From positions 62,001 to 126,000 of the forward strand of contig NZ_CANLXV010000004.1 of NCBI RefSeq assembly GCF_947495205.1: 64,000 nt of DNA. The letters are read 5' to 3'. The notes beneath the pieces are model-generated. The model was not told the origin of the DNA and made no database searches. It saw only the letters and a list, made by a program, of their open reading frames with translations. This stretch comes from an uncultured Polaribacter sp. GTDB taxonomy: Bacteria > Bacteroidota > Bacteroidia > Flavobacteriales > Flavobacteriaceae. Below are positions 35,334 through 44,246 of this stretch, one piece after another. Position 1 is the stretch's first letter. Every line of letters starts with the position of its first letter. The position numbers and the translations under genes are program-made.

Positions 35334-36470
35334 TTATTGTAATAAAAAATTGTAAAAAGTACAATTTTTATTTAAAATTTTCTCTGGTGAAAATTTTTGT
35401 AATACTTTTTCTCTTGCAGCAGTTTCTATGGATCTATTATTCTTTCTATTATTTAAAACTTTAATAATAGTTTCAGAAATATTATCAATTTCTAAGGGTC
35501 TACATAAAAATCCATTAATTTCATCATCAATAGTTTCAGGTCCTGGACCATATTCCGTAAAAACCACAACCTTTTCCATACACATTGCTTCAGGAGCCAC
35601 TAAACCTTGTACTTCCATGTGAGAGGGAAAAACACAAACTTCGCCAAACTCGTAAACCTGAGGTAATTCTTTATAGGGAACAGGTTTTCTAAATGTAATA
35701 TGTTGTTTTATTTCATCTGAAAATTGATTCAACATCCAATCTTTATATAATGTTCCGTCTGGAAAAAACCAATCTCTGCCATAAATATAAAGATGTACTT
35801 CTGGAAACTTTTTTCTTATTTTAGGCAGCGCTAAACACAACTGTCGTATCCCTTTTTTTTCGCATATTGTGCCCGCAAAAACAATTGCTCCTTTTACTAC
35901 TTTATTCTTATCTCCTATGTAAAATTGTTCTACAGGAATTGGATTATTGATAGTAATATTTTTTTTGTTTGAAAAGTCTAAAAATTTAGAAGTTTGTGTT
36001 TTTACAAAATCTGAAGTAGCAATTACCGCGTCTGTTTTTTTAAAAGTAATTTTCTCTAAAATAGATTTTCTTAAACTTAATTTATTGTTTTCAAAACTAT
36101 GAAAAAAATGATGCCCACCATGCATTCTAACCACTTTACAAATTTCTTTAGGTATTTTTACAAAAGCCAATCCTCCTTCTTGTGCTTCTATAATATCTAT
36201 TTTATTTTCTTGGTGTACTCGTTTTATAATACTACTAATTGTTTTAGAGTTAATAAGCCAAGATATACCTTTTATTGATGATTTTTTTTTGTAAAAAATA
36301 TGCACGCCATTTATTTTTTTTTGTACACCATCTTCTTTTATAACACCAACAATTGAAACTCTATGACCACTTTTAATTAATAAATCACAATAGGTTAATA
36401 AAAATGTACCAATACCTCCAAAAGATCTATTTGGTAAAGGATATTCACTAGCAATAAAACAAATATGCAT
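35334..36470 (-). CDS. Glycosyltransferase family 4
   Basis: The 378-residue GT-B enzyme begins HICFIASEYPLPNRSFGGIGT, close to the standard GT4 start for glycogen-synthase-like and mannosyl/glucosyl transferases. The donor domain has IVFAGTICEKKGIRQLCLALP, VHLYIYGRDWF and VCVFPSHMEVQGLVAPEAM, with the catalytic Glu in APEAM. A VVRMHGGHHFF stretch supports binding of the acceptor. It lies three bases after its upstream neighbour. Specificity is unknown. Confidence 0.91.
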   Translation of the reverse strand: MHICFIASEYPLPNRSFGGIGTFLLTYCDLLIKSGHRVSIVGVIKEDGVQKKINGVHIFYKKKSSIKGISWLINSKTISSIIKRVHQENKIDIIEAQEGGLAFVKIPKEICKVVRMHGGHHFFHSFENNKLSLRKSILEKITFKKTDAVIATSDFVKTQTSKFLDFSNKKNITINNPIPVEQFYIGDKNKVVKGAIVFAGTICEKKGIRQLCLALPKIRKKFPEVHLYIYGRDWFFPDGTLYKDWMLNQFSDEIKQHITFRKPVPYKELPQVYEFGEVCVFPSHMEVQGLVAPEAMCMEKVVVFTEYGPGPETIDDEINGFLCRPLEIDNISETIIKVLNNRKNNRSIETAAREKVLQKFSPEKILNKNCTFYNFLLQ

Positions 36471-36473
36471 CTT

Positions 36474-37892
36474 TTAATTTTTATGAATTTCTGAAATAAT
36501 AGTATTGGCTAACAAAAAAGCATTTTTTTCTATAGGATAATTTACAATTTTTTTCAACCAAATTTCCCTGTCTTTTCCTACAGAATTTTTATCTTTTAAT
36601 ATCCTTTTTATCAAAGGATAAAAATCATTTGCACTGTTTACCCAACCTACTGCATCCAAACCAGTCATACTCCTAAAATGTTCATATTTGTATGTTTTTT
36701 TTACCGACCAATATTTATGCGCTTTTGGATTGTAGTTTAAGTATAGGCAAGGTTTATTGTGAACAGCAAAATCGTGTGCCATTGTACTTCCTAGGTTAAT
36801 TACTAAATCTGAATGTAAACAAGTATTAACAAGTAATTTTAAATCATTGTAAGATGGGTAAATTAATGAAAAGGAATTTTTTTCAGACTCCTTTTCTACC
36901 CTCCAATCTGGATGAATAACTGTAATAATGTGTTTGTATTTCTCTAAAACAGCATCAAACCTTGTACTAAAATCTACAGGGCATCTTCTAAAAATTATCT
37001 GTGGTCTATCTTCTTCTTTAAAATTTAAAAGAGCATCACATAAATCTTCTAAAAATATTTGATCATATGGTGAAGTCATCACATCATCTCCAGAAAAACA
37101 AATCGTTTTTTTGTTGCTATTTAACTTGTATTCTTTAAAAAAAGTTTCTTTTGTTAATCTAAATTCTTCTCTTTTATGAAACTCAAACTGAGGAGATCCT
37201 ACTACAAAAACATTTTTAGGATTTATTTCTCTATACAATAAGCACAATTGTTTTTTCATTAACGCAGACCAAACAAAATAGTTTTGTGGTCTAGAAATTA
37301 ATCTAGCTTTGGGCACATTATCCCAAGAAAATATTACTGTACTATTCTTAATACCTAATGCTTTTGCTGCCATTATTACAGGAGTAGTAATTGGCGCTCT
37401 TTGATGCAAGTTGATAATAAAATCTGGTTTTATTTCTTCTAAATCTGCTATGACATTTTTATAAGCTGAAGTTTTTGTTGTAAGTATTTCATATCTCTTC
37501 TCAAAAAATCGTATTAACTTGTAATTAATAGACATTAATTTTCCAATTGTTTTACATAAAAAATAAAACAACTTCATTTTTAAAGTTTTTGGCTTCTTAG
37601 ACCAAAAGAATTTTATAGAATCATTTTTTAAAACTTTAGAGAAATAAACTAATCTTGCATATGCAGGGGCTTCCCTTAAAAACCTTAAAATAAAACCTTC
37701 TTTTAAATCTGGTAATCTTTTATGATTTTTAGAAATATTTAAACAAACATCTTCTATTTCTAACAATGCAGCTTTAGAAACTTTATGGTATAATTGTATC
37801 TCAAAACCTTTAGAAATAAGTTCTTTGCATAAGTTTGAGTATAAATAATTTCTTATTCCTACCCCATCAGGAACTAAAAATAATATTTTCAA
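36474..37892 (-). CDS. Unrecognised GT-B-like protein of the polysaccharide locus
   Basis: I cannot assign the 472-residue protein to a named family. It begins KILFLVPDGVGIRNYLYSNL, a Rossmann-like start, and has a second half with KTICFSGDDVMTSPYDQIFL, an IIHxD-like stretch and DLVINLGSTMAHDFAVHNKP. That last motif resembles the nucleotide-binding segment of UDP-GlcNAc 2-epimerase and CDP-glycerol glycerophosphotransferase-like enzymes. A GT-B glycosyl- or glycerophosphotransferase is the best guess. Its start overlaps the dehydrogenase stop by 4 bases, so it is part of the NeuB/C/A sub-operon and may use the sugar made there. Confidence 0.75.
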   Translation of the reverse strand: MKILFLVPDGVGIRNYLYSNLCKELISKGFEIQLYHKVSKAALLEIEDVCLNISKNHKRLPDLKEGFILRFLREAPAYARLVYFSKVLKNDSIKFFWSKKPKTLKMKLFYFLCKTIGKLMSINYKLIRFFEKRYEILTTKTSAYKNVIADLEEIKPDFIINLHQRAPITTPVIMAAKALGIKNSTVIFSWDNVPKARLISRPQNYFVWSALMKKQLCLLYREINPKNVFVVGSPQFEFHKREEFRLTKETFFKEYKLNSNKKTICFSGDDVMTSPYDQIFLEDLCDALLNFKEEDRPQIIFRRCPVDFSTRFDAVLEKYKHIITVIHPDWRVEKESEKNSFSLIYPSYNDLKLLVNTCLHSDLVINLGSTMAHDFAVHNKPCLYLNYNPKAHKYWSVKKTYKYEHFRSMTGLDAVGWVNSANDFYPLIKRILKDKNSVGKDREIWLKKIVNYPIEKNAFLLANTIISEIHKN

Positions 37893-38839
37893 AATTTATT
37901 TTTTTTTAAAATTTGAATAAACTTACGCGCTATAAAAATTTCTGTTTTTGCGATAGACTCTTTTGTAAAACCACCTATGTGTGGTGTTATAATAACATTA
38001 GTATGCTCTTTTGCATATGCTATTAATTTATTTTCTTGAATGTCTGGTTCTTTATATAATACATCTGTGGCATATCCTTTAATTTTACCAAGTTTTAAAT
38101 ACTTTATAATATCGTCTTCATTTACCACACCACCTCTAGAGGTATTTATAATGTATAACTTTTGTTGTATGCTTTTTAAGACATTTTCATTTACAATAAA
38201 TTGTGTAGAACTGTCGAATGTTATATGAATAGATAAAAAATCCACCTTGCTAATTAACTCATTAATTGAGTTACACCTTGTAAAACTAGTGTTTCTATCT
38301 TCAATTTTATCAAAGTAAAAAACTTTCATTCCAAAAGCAGCGGCATAATCTGCCATAATTTTACCCAATCTACCAAAACCTAAAATTCCAATATTTTTTC
38401 TGTAAAGCTCTTCTCCTTGAAACAAGTTTCTGTTCCATTTGTATTCTTCGGAATGTTTAAACGCAACTTTGTTTTGTCTAATTAAACTTAACATTAAACC
38501 AAAAGAGTGTTCTACTGTGGCTCTTACTTCTTTTAAAAATTCTTGTTCATTTTTTAAACTAACAATAGTTATGTTGTTTTTTTTGCAAGCTTCCAAATCT
38601 ATATGATCTAAACCTGTTACTGCACACAAAATAAACTTACATTTGGCTGTTTTTAAAACTTCGTCTGTTAATTTATGGTTTAATCTAAACCAAAAAACAT
38701 CACATTCACTTAAGGATTTCTGTAATTCATATTGTCCTGAAATTGTAACATAATTAATATCTGAAACTTCTGACAAATATTCAAATGCTTCTTTGGTCAG
38801 TTTATTTATTCCAGAAATATTTGTAATTAATTTATTCAT
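37889..38839 (-). CDS. D-isomer-specific 2-hydroxyacid dehydrogenase (NAD-dependent)
   Basis: The 316-residue protein has the family's split substrate domain and an NAD-binding Rossmann domain with IGILGFGRLGKIMADYAAAF. Catalytic residues are in the expected places: the Arg of INTSRGGVVNE, a Glu in LYKEPDIQEN and the His of ITPHIGGFT. It probably oxidises or reduces a 2-hydroxy acid that becomes part of the glycan or its precursor. It lies between the CMP-sugar synthetase gene and the 472-residue unknown gene, with a 4-base overlap with the latter. Confidence 0.88.
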   Translation of the reverse strand: MNKLITNISGINKLTKEAFEYLSEVSDINYVTISGQYELQKSLSECDVFWFRLNHKLTDEVLKTAKCKFILCAVTGLDHIDLEACKKNNITIVSLKNEQEFLKEVRATVEHSFGLMLSLIRQNKVAFKHSEEYKWNRNLFQGEELYRKNIGILGFGRLGKIMADYAAAFGMKVFYFDKIEDRNTSFTRCNSINELISKVDFLSIHITFDSSTQFIVNENVLKSIQQKLYIINTSRGGVVNEDDIIKYLKLGKIKGYATDVLYKEPDIQENKLIAYAKEHTNVIITPHIGGFTKESIAKTEIFIARKFIQILKKNKF

Positions 38840-38844
38840 AAAAA

Positions 38845-39525
38845 TTAATAGCCATAATGTTTTAATAAAGTTTCTGCAACCAATAAATCTCTCTCTGTGT
38901 CTATATTAATCCATTTAGACTCTGGCATTATATAAGGTTTTTTGGTATCTAAAATTAGTTTCTTATGCTCTAAAAATGCTTTAGTTGTAATGGCATAAAT
39001 ACATCCATTTCTTAAGTAGACAGGTGCTAAATCTTGTCTTCTTTTTTTTTCATTTTCTTTTTGCAATGGTTGTAGCATATTTTTATCTATAGTATACATT
39101 CTTGCAGGATGAATGTCTTCTAATTCTACCACAGAAACCACACATGCTACATTTTTGTCTACAGAAAACATCTGTATAACATTATCTATATCTTCTGCAG
39201 TTCTTGCAGGAGCTGTTGGCTGTAAAAGTATAACACCATCATATTGTTTTGTTATATTTTCTAATACTTCAACTAAAACAGGTTCTATTGGCGTTTTATC
39301 TTGGGCGTTTTTTGAAGATCTTCTTTGATAGTTACAATTGTATTTTTTAATAACATCTATAATTTCATCAGAATCTGTAGTTACTAAAAAATCTGTAAGC
39401 AATTTACTTTTTTGAGCAGCTTCAATTGTATAACCAATTAAAGGTTTGTTGTTTACCAAACGAATATTTTTTTTCTTAACTCCTTTAGATCCTCCTCTTG
39501 CTGGTATTATTCCTAAAAATTTCAT
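38845..39525 (-). CDS. neuA: Acylneuraminate (nonulosonate) cytidylyltransferase
   Basis: The 226-residue enzyme carries the CTP-binding N-terminus IIPARGGSKGVKKKNIRLV and the LLQPTAPARTAEDID stretch, with NGCIYAIT and WINIDTERDLLVAE further on. These are the standard motifs of CMP-sialic, CMP-legionaminic and related synthetases. It activates a nine-carbon sugar acid for transfer. It follows directly after the hydrolysing epimerase and NeuB-type synthase genes, completing the pathway. Which nonulosonic acid is used cannot be told from this gene. Confidence 0.92.
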   Translation of the reverse strand: MKFLGIIPARGGSKGVKKKNIRLVNNKPLIGYTIEAAQKSKLLTDFLVTTDSDEIIDVIKKYNCNYQRRSSKNAQDKTPIEPVLVEVLENITKQYDGVILLQPTAPARTAEDIDNVIQMFSVDKNVACVVSVVELEDIHPARMYTIDKNMLQPLQKENEKKRRQDLAPVYLRNGCIYAITTKAFLEHKKLILDTKKPYIMPESKWINIDTERDLLVAETLLKHYGY

Positions 39526-40680
39526 TTAATAGGTAATGGTTTTATGAAAATTAAGCTCTGTAATTGCCAGTATTTCTGCAATTTTTTTTCCAGAATTTCC
39601 ATCACCATAAATTTTATTGTTAGGAAATTCTTTATCACTATTTATTAAAATTGCTTCTTTTATTAATTCTTTATTATAGGCTACATCTATAACATTGCTG
39701 CCTCTTTGTCTTCTACTTTGTCTAGTGCCAATATTAACTACAGGAACACCTAAAAAAGAGCACTCTCTAATTCCAACACTAGAGTTACCAATTAAACACT
39801 TACTATTTATAAGTAGCCTAAGAAAATCGTTGGGCTCCATGTTCTTAAAAAAATGAATGTTTTTTGGTTTCATTCTTTCTCTAAAAGATCTAATTCCTGT
39901 TGATGTGCCATCTGCACCTGAATCTACATTTGGCCAAAACCAAAAAGTTGGAATGCCTAATTCTAAAACAGCATGTAACGTTTCTTCTATATGTTTTCTT
40001 GCAGATTTATATTCTGTTGTTACTGGGTGTTGCATCACAACTATATAACCATTCTCCCATTTTATTTTTTCTCCAACGCCACCATATTTTTGAATAGGAT
40101 TAAAATTTAATGTTGGTTTTTTATTTACTTCTGCTGCTAAATCTATTGAAGGACAACCTGTATTAAAAACTGTAGTTGGATTTTCTCCCAATTTTATAAC
40201 TCTTTCTTTTGCTTCTTCTGATGCCACCAAATGAATATCTGCTAATTTTGTATTAGCATGTCTAACTTTTTCATCTATATTTCCCGTTACCTCTCCTCCT
40301 TGTATGTGTACTAATGGTATGTTTTGATAAGCTGCAGCAATAGATGTTGCAATAGTTTCAAAACGATCTGCAATTGTAATTACTGCATTGGGTTGCAATT
40401 TATAAAATACATTAGCCAGTTCCATAACACCTAAACCTGTGGTTTTAGCCATAGATGTTGGGTTTTCACCCTCTAAAACCATAAATACTTTTTCATCAAT
40501 TTTAAAACCATCATTTTCTATAAAGTCAATGGCGTTTCCATATCTTCCTAATAATGCGGAACCTGCAATTACAAGTTGTAATTCTAAATTAGGATGCAGC
40601 TTTATTTCAGTTAAAGCTGATTTAATTCTGCTATATGATGGTCTTGCTGTAATTACAACACAAATTTTTCTTTTACTCAT
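39526..40680 (-). CDS. neuC: UDP-N-acetylglucosamine 2-epimerase (hydrolysing), NeuC-like
   Basis: The 384-residue protein has the GT-B-like epimerase fold with ICVVITARPSYSRIKSAL at the N-terminus, ADRFETIATSIAAAYQNIPL then VHIQGGEVTGNIDEKVRHA, and the UDP-binding end CLIGNSSVGIRECSFLGVP followed by NIGTRQSRRQRGSNVID. The GGE and NSS/RE motifs are those of NeuC/LegG-type hydrolysing enzymes, giving ManNAc or its diacetamido analogue. It overlaps the neuB-like gene by 4 bases. The LegG reading would need LegB/LegC functions as well. Confidence 0.9.
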   Translation of the reverse strand: MSKRKICVVITARPSYSRIKSALTEIKLHPNLELQLVIAGSALLGRYGNAIDFIENDGFKIDEKVFMVLEGENPTSMAKTTGLGVMELANVFYKLQPNAVITIADRFETIATSIAAAYQNIPLVHIQGGEVTGNIDEKVRHANTKLADIHLVASEEAKERVIKLGENPTTVFNTGCPSIDLAAEVNKKPTLNFNPIQKYGGVGEKIKWENGYIVVMQHPVTTEYKSARKHIEETLHAVLELGIPTFWFWPNVDSGADGTSTGIRSFRERMKPKNIHFFKNMEPNDFLRLLINSKCLIGNSSVGIRECSFLGVPVVNIGTRQSRRQRGSNVIDVAYNKELIKEAILINSDKEFPNNKIYGDGNSGKKIAEILAITELNFHKTITY

Positions 40681-41681
40681 ATTAAATCCGATTCATTTAA
40701 GAAATCCCACTTATTCATAGCATGACTAATTTTTTTTCCAATTACAGCATTAAAATCATTTGCAGGAATTCCTCTATTACTTGGTTTTTTTGCTTCTAAA
40801 TCATTAAAATTAATAATATGATTTTTTGGTAAATCTTTATTTACACAAAGCGATTTTTCAAAAATAGTTTTTAATTTGTTAAAACTAGTATTGTTATTTT
40901 TATTTATTGGGTTTGCATTTGCTATTGCTATTTTTCTAACTTCTTTAACTAATTTTTTTGTTTCCTTAATTGTCAAAGAAGCTTTTGCATCAGGGCCAAA
41001 CATTTCTTTATCAAACACCACATGAAATTCTAATATTTCTGCTCCTAATACAGTTGCAGCAATACATGCACCAATTGAGGATGAATGATCTGAATAACCT
41101 ACTTTTACATCATATCTTTCTTTTAACTCATTAATTACATTTAAACCGTATTGTGTAGGTTTTGTAGGATATGCAGTTGTGCATTGTAAAATAGCGTAAT
41201 TAATTTTTTTTTCTTTTAGAAATTTAGTGGTGCTATCCAATTCATCTAAAGAACTCATGCCAGAAGAAATGATAACAGGTTTGCCTGTTTTGGCTATTTT
41301 TTCTAGTAATAAAAGGTTTGTAATTTCTCCAGATCCTATTTTATATCTTTTAATACCCACTTTTTCTAAAAGATCAACAGCTTTATTGCTAAATGGAGAA
41401 CTCATAAATTCTAACCCTACATCATCACAATGTTGCTTTATGTTTTTCCATTGTTCAAGAGAAAATTCCATTCTTTTCCAATAATCAAATCTTGTTTTAT
41501 CTTGTTTAGAAAATTGTACTCTAAAAGGTTCATAAATACTACTTTCTGCGGCTGCAATATGCGTTTGAAATTTTATAGCATCTACACCTGTTTTAGACAA
41601 AGCATCTATATAAGAATGTAATATTCCTATACTACCATCATGTGCTTGTGCTATTTCTGCTATAATAAAGGGAGAATTCAT
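40677..41681 (-). CDS. neuB: N-acetylneuraminate (nonulosonate) synthase, NeuB family
   Basis: The 334-residue enzyme has the NeuB TIM barrel: FIIAEIAQAHDGSIGILHSY, IKFQTHIAAAES, IKRYKIGSGEITNLLLLEK, KPVIISSGMSS and VGYSDHSSSIGACIAATVLG, followed by a C-terminal SAF (antifreeze-like) domain with NFNDLEAKKPSNRGIPAND. It condenses phosphoenolpyruvate with ManNAc or a related hexose to give the nine-carbon acid. With NeuC and NeuA it forms a complete and contiguous activation pathway. Confidence 0.93.
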   Translation of the reverse strand: MNSPFIIAEIAQAHDGSIGILHSYIDALSKTGVDAIKFQTHIAAAESSIYEPFRVQFSKQDKTRFDYWKRMEFSLEQWKNIKQHCDDVGLEFMSSPFSNKAVDLLEKVGIKRYKIGSGEITNLLLLEKIAKTGKPVIISSGMSSLDELDSTTKFLKEKKINYAILQCTTAYPTKPTQYGLNVINELKERYDVKVGYSDHSSSIGACIAATVLGAEILEFHVVFDKEMFGPDAKASLTIKETKKLVKEVRKIAIANANPINKNNNTSFNKLKTIFEKSLCVNKDLPKNHIINFNDLEAKKPSNRGIPANDFNAVIGKKISHAMNKWDFLNESDLI

Positions 41682-41684
41682 ATT

Positions 41685-42323
41685 TTAACTGTAAATTGTT
41701 TTAACATCTTTAAGATTTTTAAAAAATAATTCTTTATTTTCAACAAGTTCTTTTTCTGAGAAATCCCACCATTTCAATTCCTCAACCTCTTTAATTATAT
41801 TATCCGAAAATCTCTTTTTAATCATTTTTCCTGGAACACCAGCTATTATAGAATATGGTGCTACATCTTTAGTTATAACAGAACCTGCAGCTAAAATTGC
41901 TCCATTACCTATTTTAACATTACCCACTATAATTACACCATGACCAATCCAAACGTCATTGCCAATTTCAATTTTTTTCTCCTCTTTTAGCGTTTTTAAC
42001 TCTCCATTAAATAAATTTTTATTTATATAGGTTGATAAATAATTTATAGGATGATTACTTGCGTGTAAGGCAACATCCGATCCAAATTGGCAATACTTTC
42101 CAATTTTTATTTGTCCATTGAATAAATTATTATAACCTAATGTAGTGGCATGTCCTATAGTTATTTTTCCAGAAAAATTACACCTATCTGGGACTGCATT
42201 TTTTCCTTTAAAAGTAACATTTTGTAGGCCTCTAGAAAAACCAGAAAGTTTTACATTTTGTTTAATTTCTGATTTATTTAATATATGATAAATCACTTTT
42301 TTAAAAAAAAGAATTAATTTCAT
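41685..42323 (-). CDS. Hexapeptide-repeat O-acetyltransferase
   Basis: The 212-residue protein has a left-handed beta-helix of hexapeptide repeats (about 55-185) with WIGHGVIIVGNVKIGNGAIL, a VITKDVAPYSIIAGVPGKMI cap and the conserved His in ALHASNHPINY, as in CatB/NodL-type O-acetyltransferases. It is expected to add an acetyl group to a sugar of the polymer. It overlaps the next upstream gene by 4 bases. Confidence 0.88.
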   Translation of the reverse strand: MKLILFFKKVIYHILNKSEIKQNVKLSGFSRGLQNVTFKGKNAVPDRCNFSGKITIGHATTLGYNNLFNGQIKIGKYCQFGSDVALHASNHPINYLSTYINKNLFNGELKTLKEEKKIEIGNDVWIGHGVIIVGNVKIGNGAILAAGSVITKDVAPYSIIAGVPGKMIKKRFSDNIIKEVEELKWWDFSEKELVENKELFFKNLKDVKTIYS

Positions 42324-43315
42324 ATAAATTTTATTTTTTTTAAAACACCTACTGTTCTTTTTATAATAAAGTAAGGTACTAACCTGTTAATTAATGTTGT
42401 ACTTTTTTCTGGAATTAGATTAAAACTAAAATCTTGTTCTTTAAATGTTTCTAAACTTTTAATTTTTTCTCTAGCCCAACTATTTTCTAATATGTTTCCC
42501 ATATGCCAAACGAAAGCTTTTGTAGATGAAAGCCTTAAAAGGCCTGTTTTATCAAAAGGCTCATCTAAGTATTTTGCTTCTGAACCACCTGAAACTCCTT
42601 TTTTTGAGTACTCTAAAGGAACATATTTTAATGTAGGGTTTCTTCTTATGGTGCAACAAAAGTGTCCAGCGCCAAGAATTACTCTTTTATTACCTTTTTC
42701 TATTGAATATATTTTTGAATTATATTTCTTCTCAGTGAAATCTAAATCTTTACCTATACTTGTGTTAAAATGTAAGAGATCTTCGAAATTACAGACTTCT
42801 TTTGTGATTTTTGATTTTTTAAAAAAAAGATTAATATTTGATAATAAAGTAGAATTAGAATAACTAAAATGACCTGGCGTTGGATTCAGAGAAACAAAAC
42901 CTGCTTTAGGAATTGTTTTAAAAATCTCAAAAGTTTCTTTTAACCAACCTTTATCAAAAAAAACATCTGCATCTGAATATGTAATAAAATCTTCAAAACA
43001 AGCTCTAGTTTCAGACATAATTGCATTCATTTTACCTATATTTTCTTTATTAAATACAGCTTTATCAATCTTATTAGCTTTATACAAATCTGTAATGTAA
43101 TTGTTTACCTCTAAACAAGAACCATTTGAAATTACAGTCACAGCTATATCACTATTTATTGTTTTTATTAATGATTCTATACAAATTTTAAAAACATTTA
43201 AAGAATCTTTAAAATATCCCTCAAAATTAGGAATATAAACTGGTATAATAACTCTATGACCTTTCATGGAAAGATCTATATTTTTGTGATTATTTGGATT
43301 AATCCCTATTCTCAT
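42320..43315 (-). CDS. GT-A glycosyltransferase (GT2-like)
   Basis: The protein begins MRIGINPNNHK and reaches the GT2 start strand at HRVIIPVYIPNFEGYF. It carries a DxD-type motif in FITYSDADVFFDKGW and a VFxWHMGN-like ending (AFVWHMGN) near residue 290. This pattern recurs in flavobacterial capsule transferases. The ATG at 43315 is preferred; one three codons upstream (43324) is possible. It overlaps the epimerase gene by about 17 bases. Specificity is unknown. Confidence 0.83.
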   Translation of the reverse strand: MRIGINPNNHKNIDLSMKGHRVIIPVYIPNFEGYFKDSLNVFKICIESLIKTINSDIAVTVISNGSCLEVNNYITDLYKANKIDKAVFNKENIGKMNAIMSETRACFEDFITYSDADVFFDKGWLKETFEIFKTIPKAGFVSLNPTPGHFSYSNSTLLSNINLFFKKSKITKEVCNFEDLLHFNTSIGKDLDFTEKKYNSKIYSIEKGNKRVILGAGHFCCTIRRNPTLKYVPLEYSKKGVSGGSEAKYLDEPFDKTGLLRLSSTKAFVWHMGNILENSWAREKIKSLETFKEQDFSFNLIPEKSTTLINRLVPYFIIKRTVGVLKKIKFI

Positions 43316-44228
43316 AATAATCAATAAGTTTTTTAATTCCTTCTTCTAGAGGCAATAAATCTCTTTTAAGAATTTTTTTCATTTTAGTAACGTCTGGACA
43401 CCTTCTTAACATATCTCCTTCTTTTAGAGCCGGTAAAAAGACAATATTAGATTTACTATTAGTCACTTTTATAATTGTTTTTGCAAGTTCTAAAACTGTT
43501 ATCTCACTATCATTTCCAATATTAATAACATCATTAGTTACTAAATTATTTTCGTGAATCTTAAGTATAGTATCTATATTATCATCTATATAACAAAAGG
43601 TGCGGGTTTGTTTTCCTTCTCCAAAAATGGTAATATCTTTATTTGCTTTTGCTAATTTAATAAATTTTGGAATTACAAAATCTTCACTTTGATTTGGTCC
43701 GTAGGTATTAAAAAAACGAAAAATAGAATATTCTAAACCGAATTCTTGATGATATGACTTTAAATAAGATTCTCCTAAATTTTTTACAATTGCGTAAGGT
43801 AATTTAGAGTTTAAAGGAGTTGTCTTTTCATTTTGAGGTATTTCAAAAGGCTCTCCATATACTTCAGAAGATGATGAAAAATAAACTTTAGATACATTTG
43901 TGTTTTTTGATAAACTTAAGATATTTTCAAAACCTTTAATGTCTTCTAAAACCCAAAGAGGATTATTTAGAGTTCTTTGTACGCCAACTACTGCAGCAAA
44001 ATGAAAAACATAATTAAAATTATATCTATGGAAAACTGCTGAAATATCATTGTAATTATTTGCATTACCTTTAATAAAAATAACATTCTTTTTTACGGGT
44101 ACTTTTTTAATATCACCAGTTAACAAATTATCAAATACAACTATTGTATTATTATTATTTTGTGATAATTTTGCGACTAGGTAACTTCCAACATTTCCAG
44201 CTCCTCCTGTAACTAAAATATTTATCAT
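43299..44228 (-). CDS. NAD-dependent sugar epimerase/dehydratase (SDR family)
   Basis: The 309-residue extended SDR has the NAD loop LVTGGAGNVGSYLV at residues 5-18, SSSEVYGEP with the catalytic Ser/Thr region, the YxxxK pair in LPYAIVKNLGE, and the RFFNTYGPNQSEDFVIPKF substrate stretch. It most resembles UDP-glucose 4-epimerase-like enzymes. Product could be UDP-galactose, UDP-GalNAc or a related sugar. It is followed by a GT2 gene upstream with an 18-base gap. Confidence 0.88.
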   Translation of the reverse strand: MINILVTGGAGNVGSYLVAKLSQNNNNTIVVFDNLLTGDIKKVPVKKNVIFIKGNANNYNDISAVFHRYNFNYVFHFAAVVGVQRTLNNPLWVLEDIKGFENILSLSKNTNVSKVYFSSSSEVYGEPFEIPQNEKTTPLNSKLPYAIVKNLGESYLKSYHQEFGLEYSIFRFFNTYGPNQSEDFVIPKFIKLAKANKDITIFGEGKQTRTFCYIDDNIDTILKIHENNLVTNDVINIGNDSEITVLELAKTIIKVTNSKSNIVFLPALKEGDMLRRCPDVTKMKKILKRDLLPLEEGIKKLIDYYENRD

Positions 44229-44246
44229 CTTTATTTTATCTTTTAT

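Noticed and set aside
42492..42863. A 123-codon plus-strand frame inside the polysaccharide locus
   Set aside because: Antisense shadow of the GT-A transferase gene, which has clear motifs on the minus strand.
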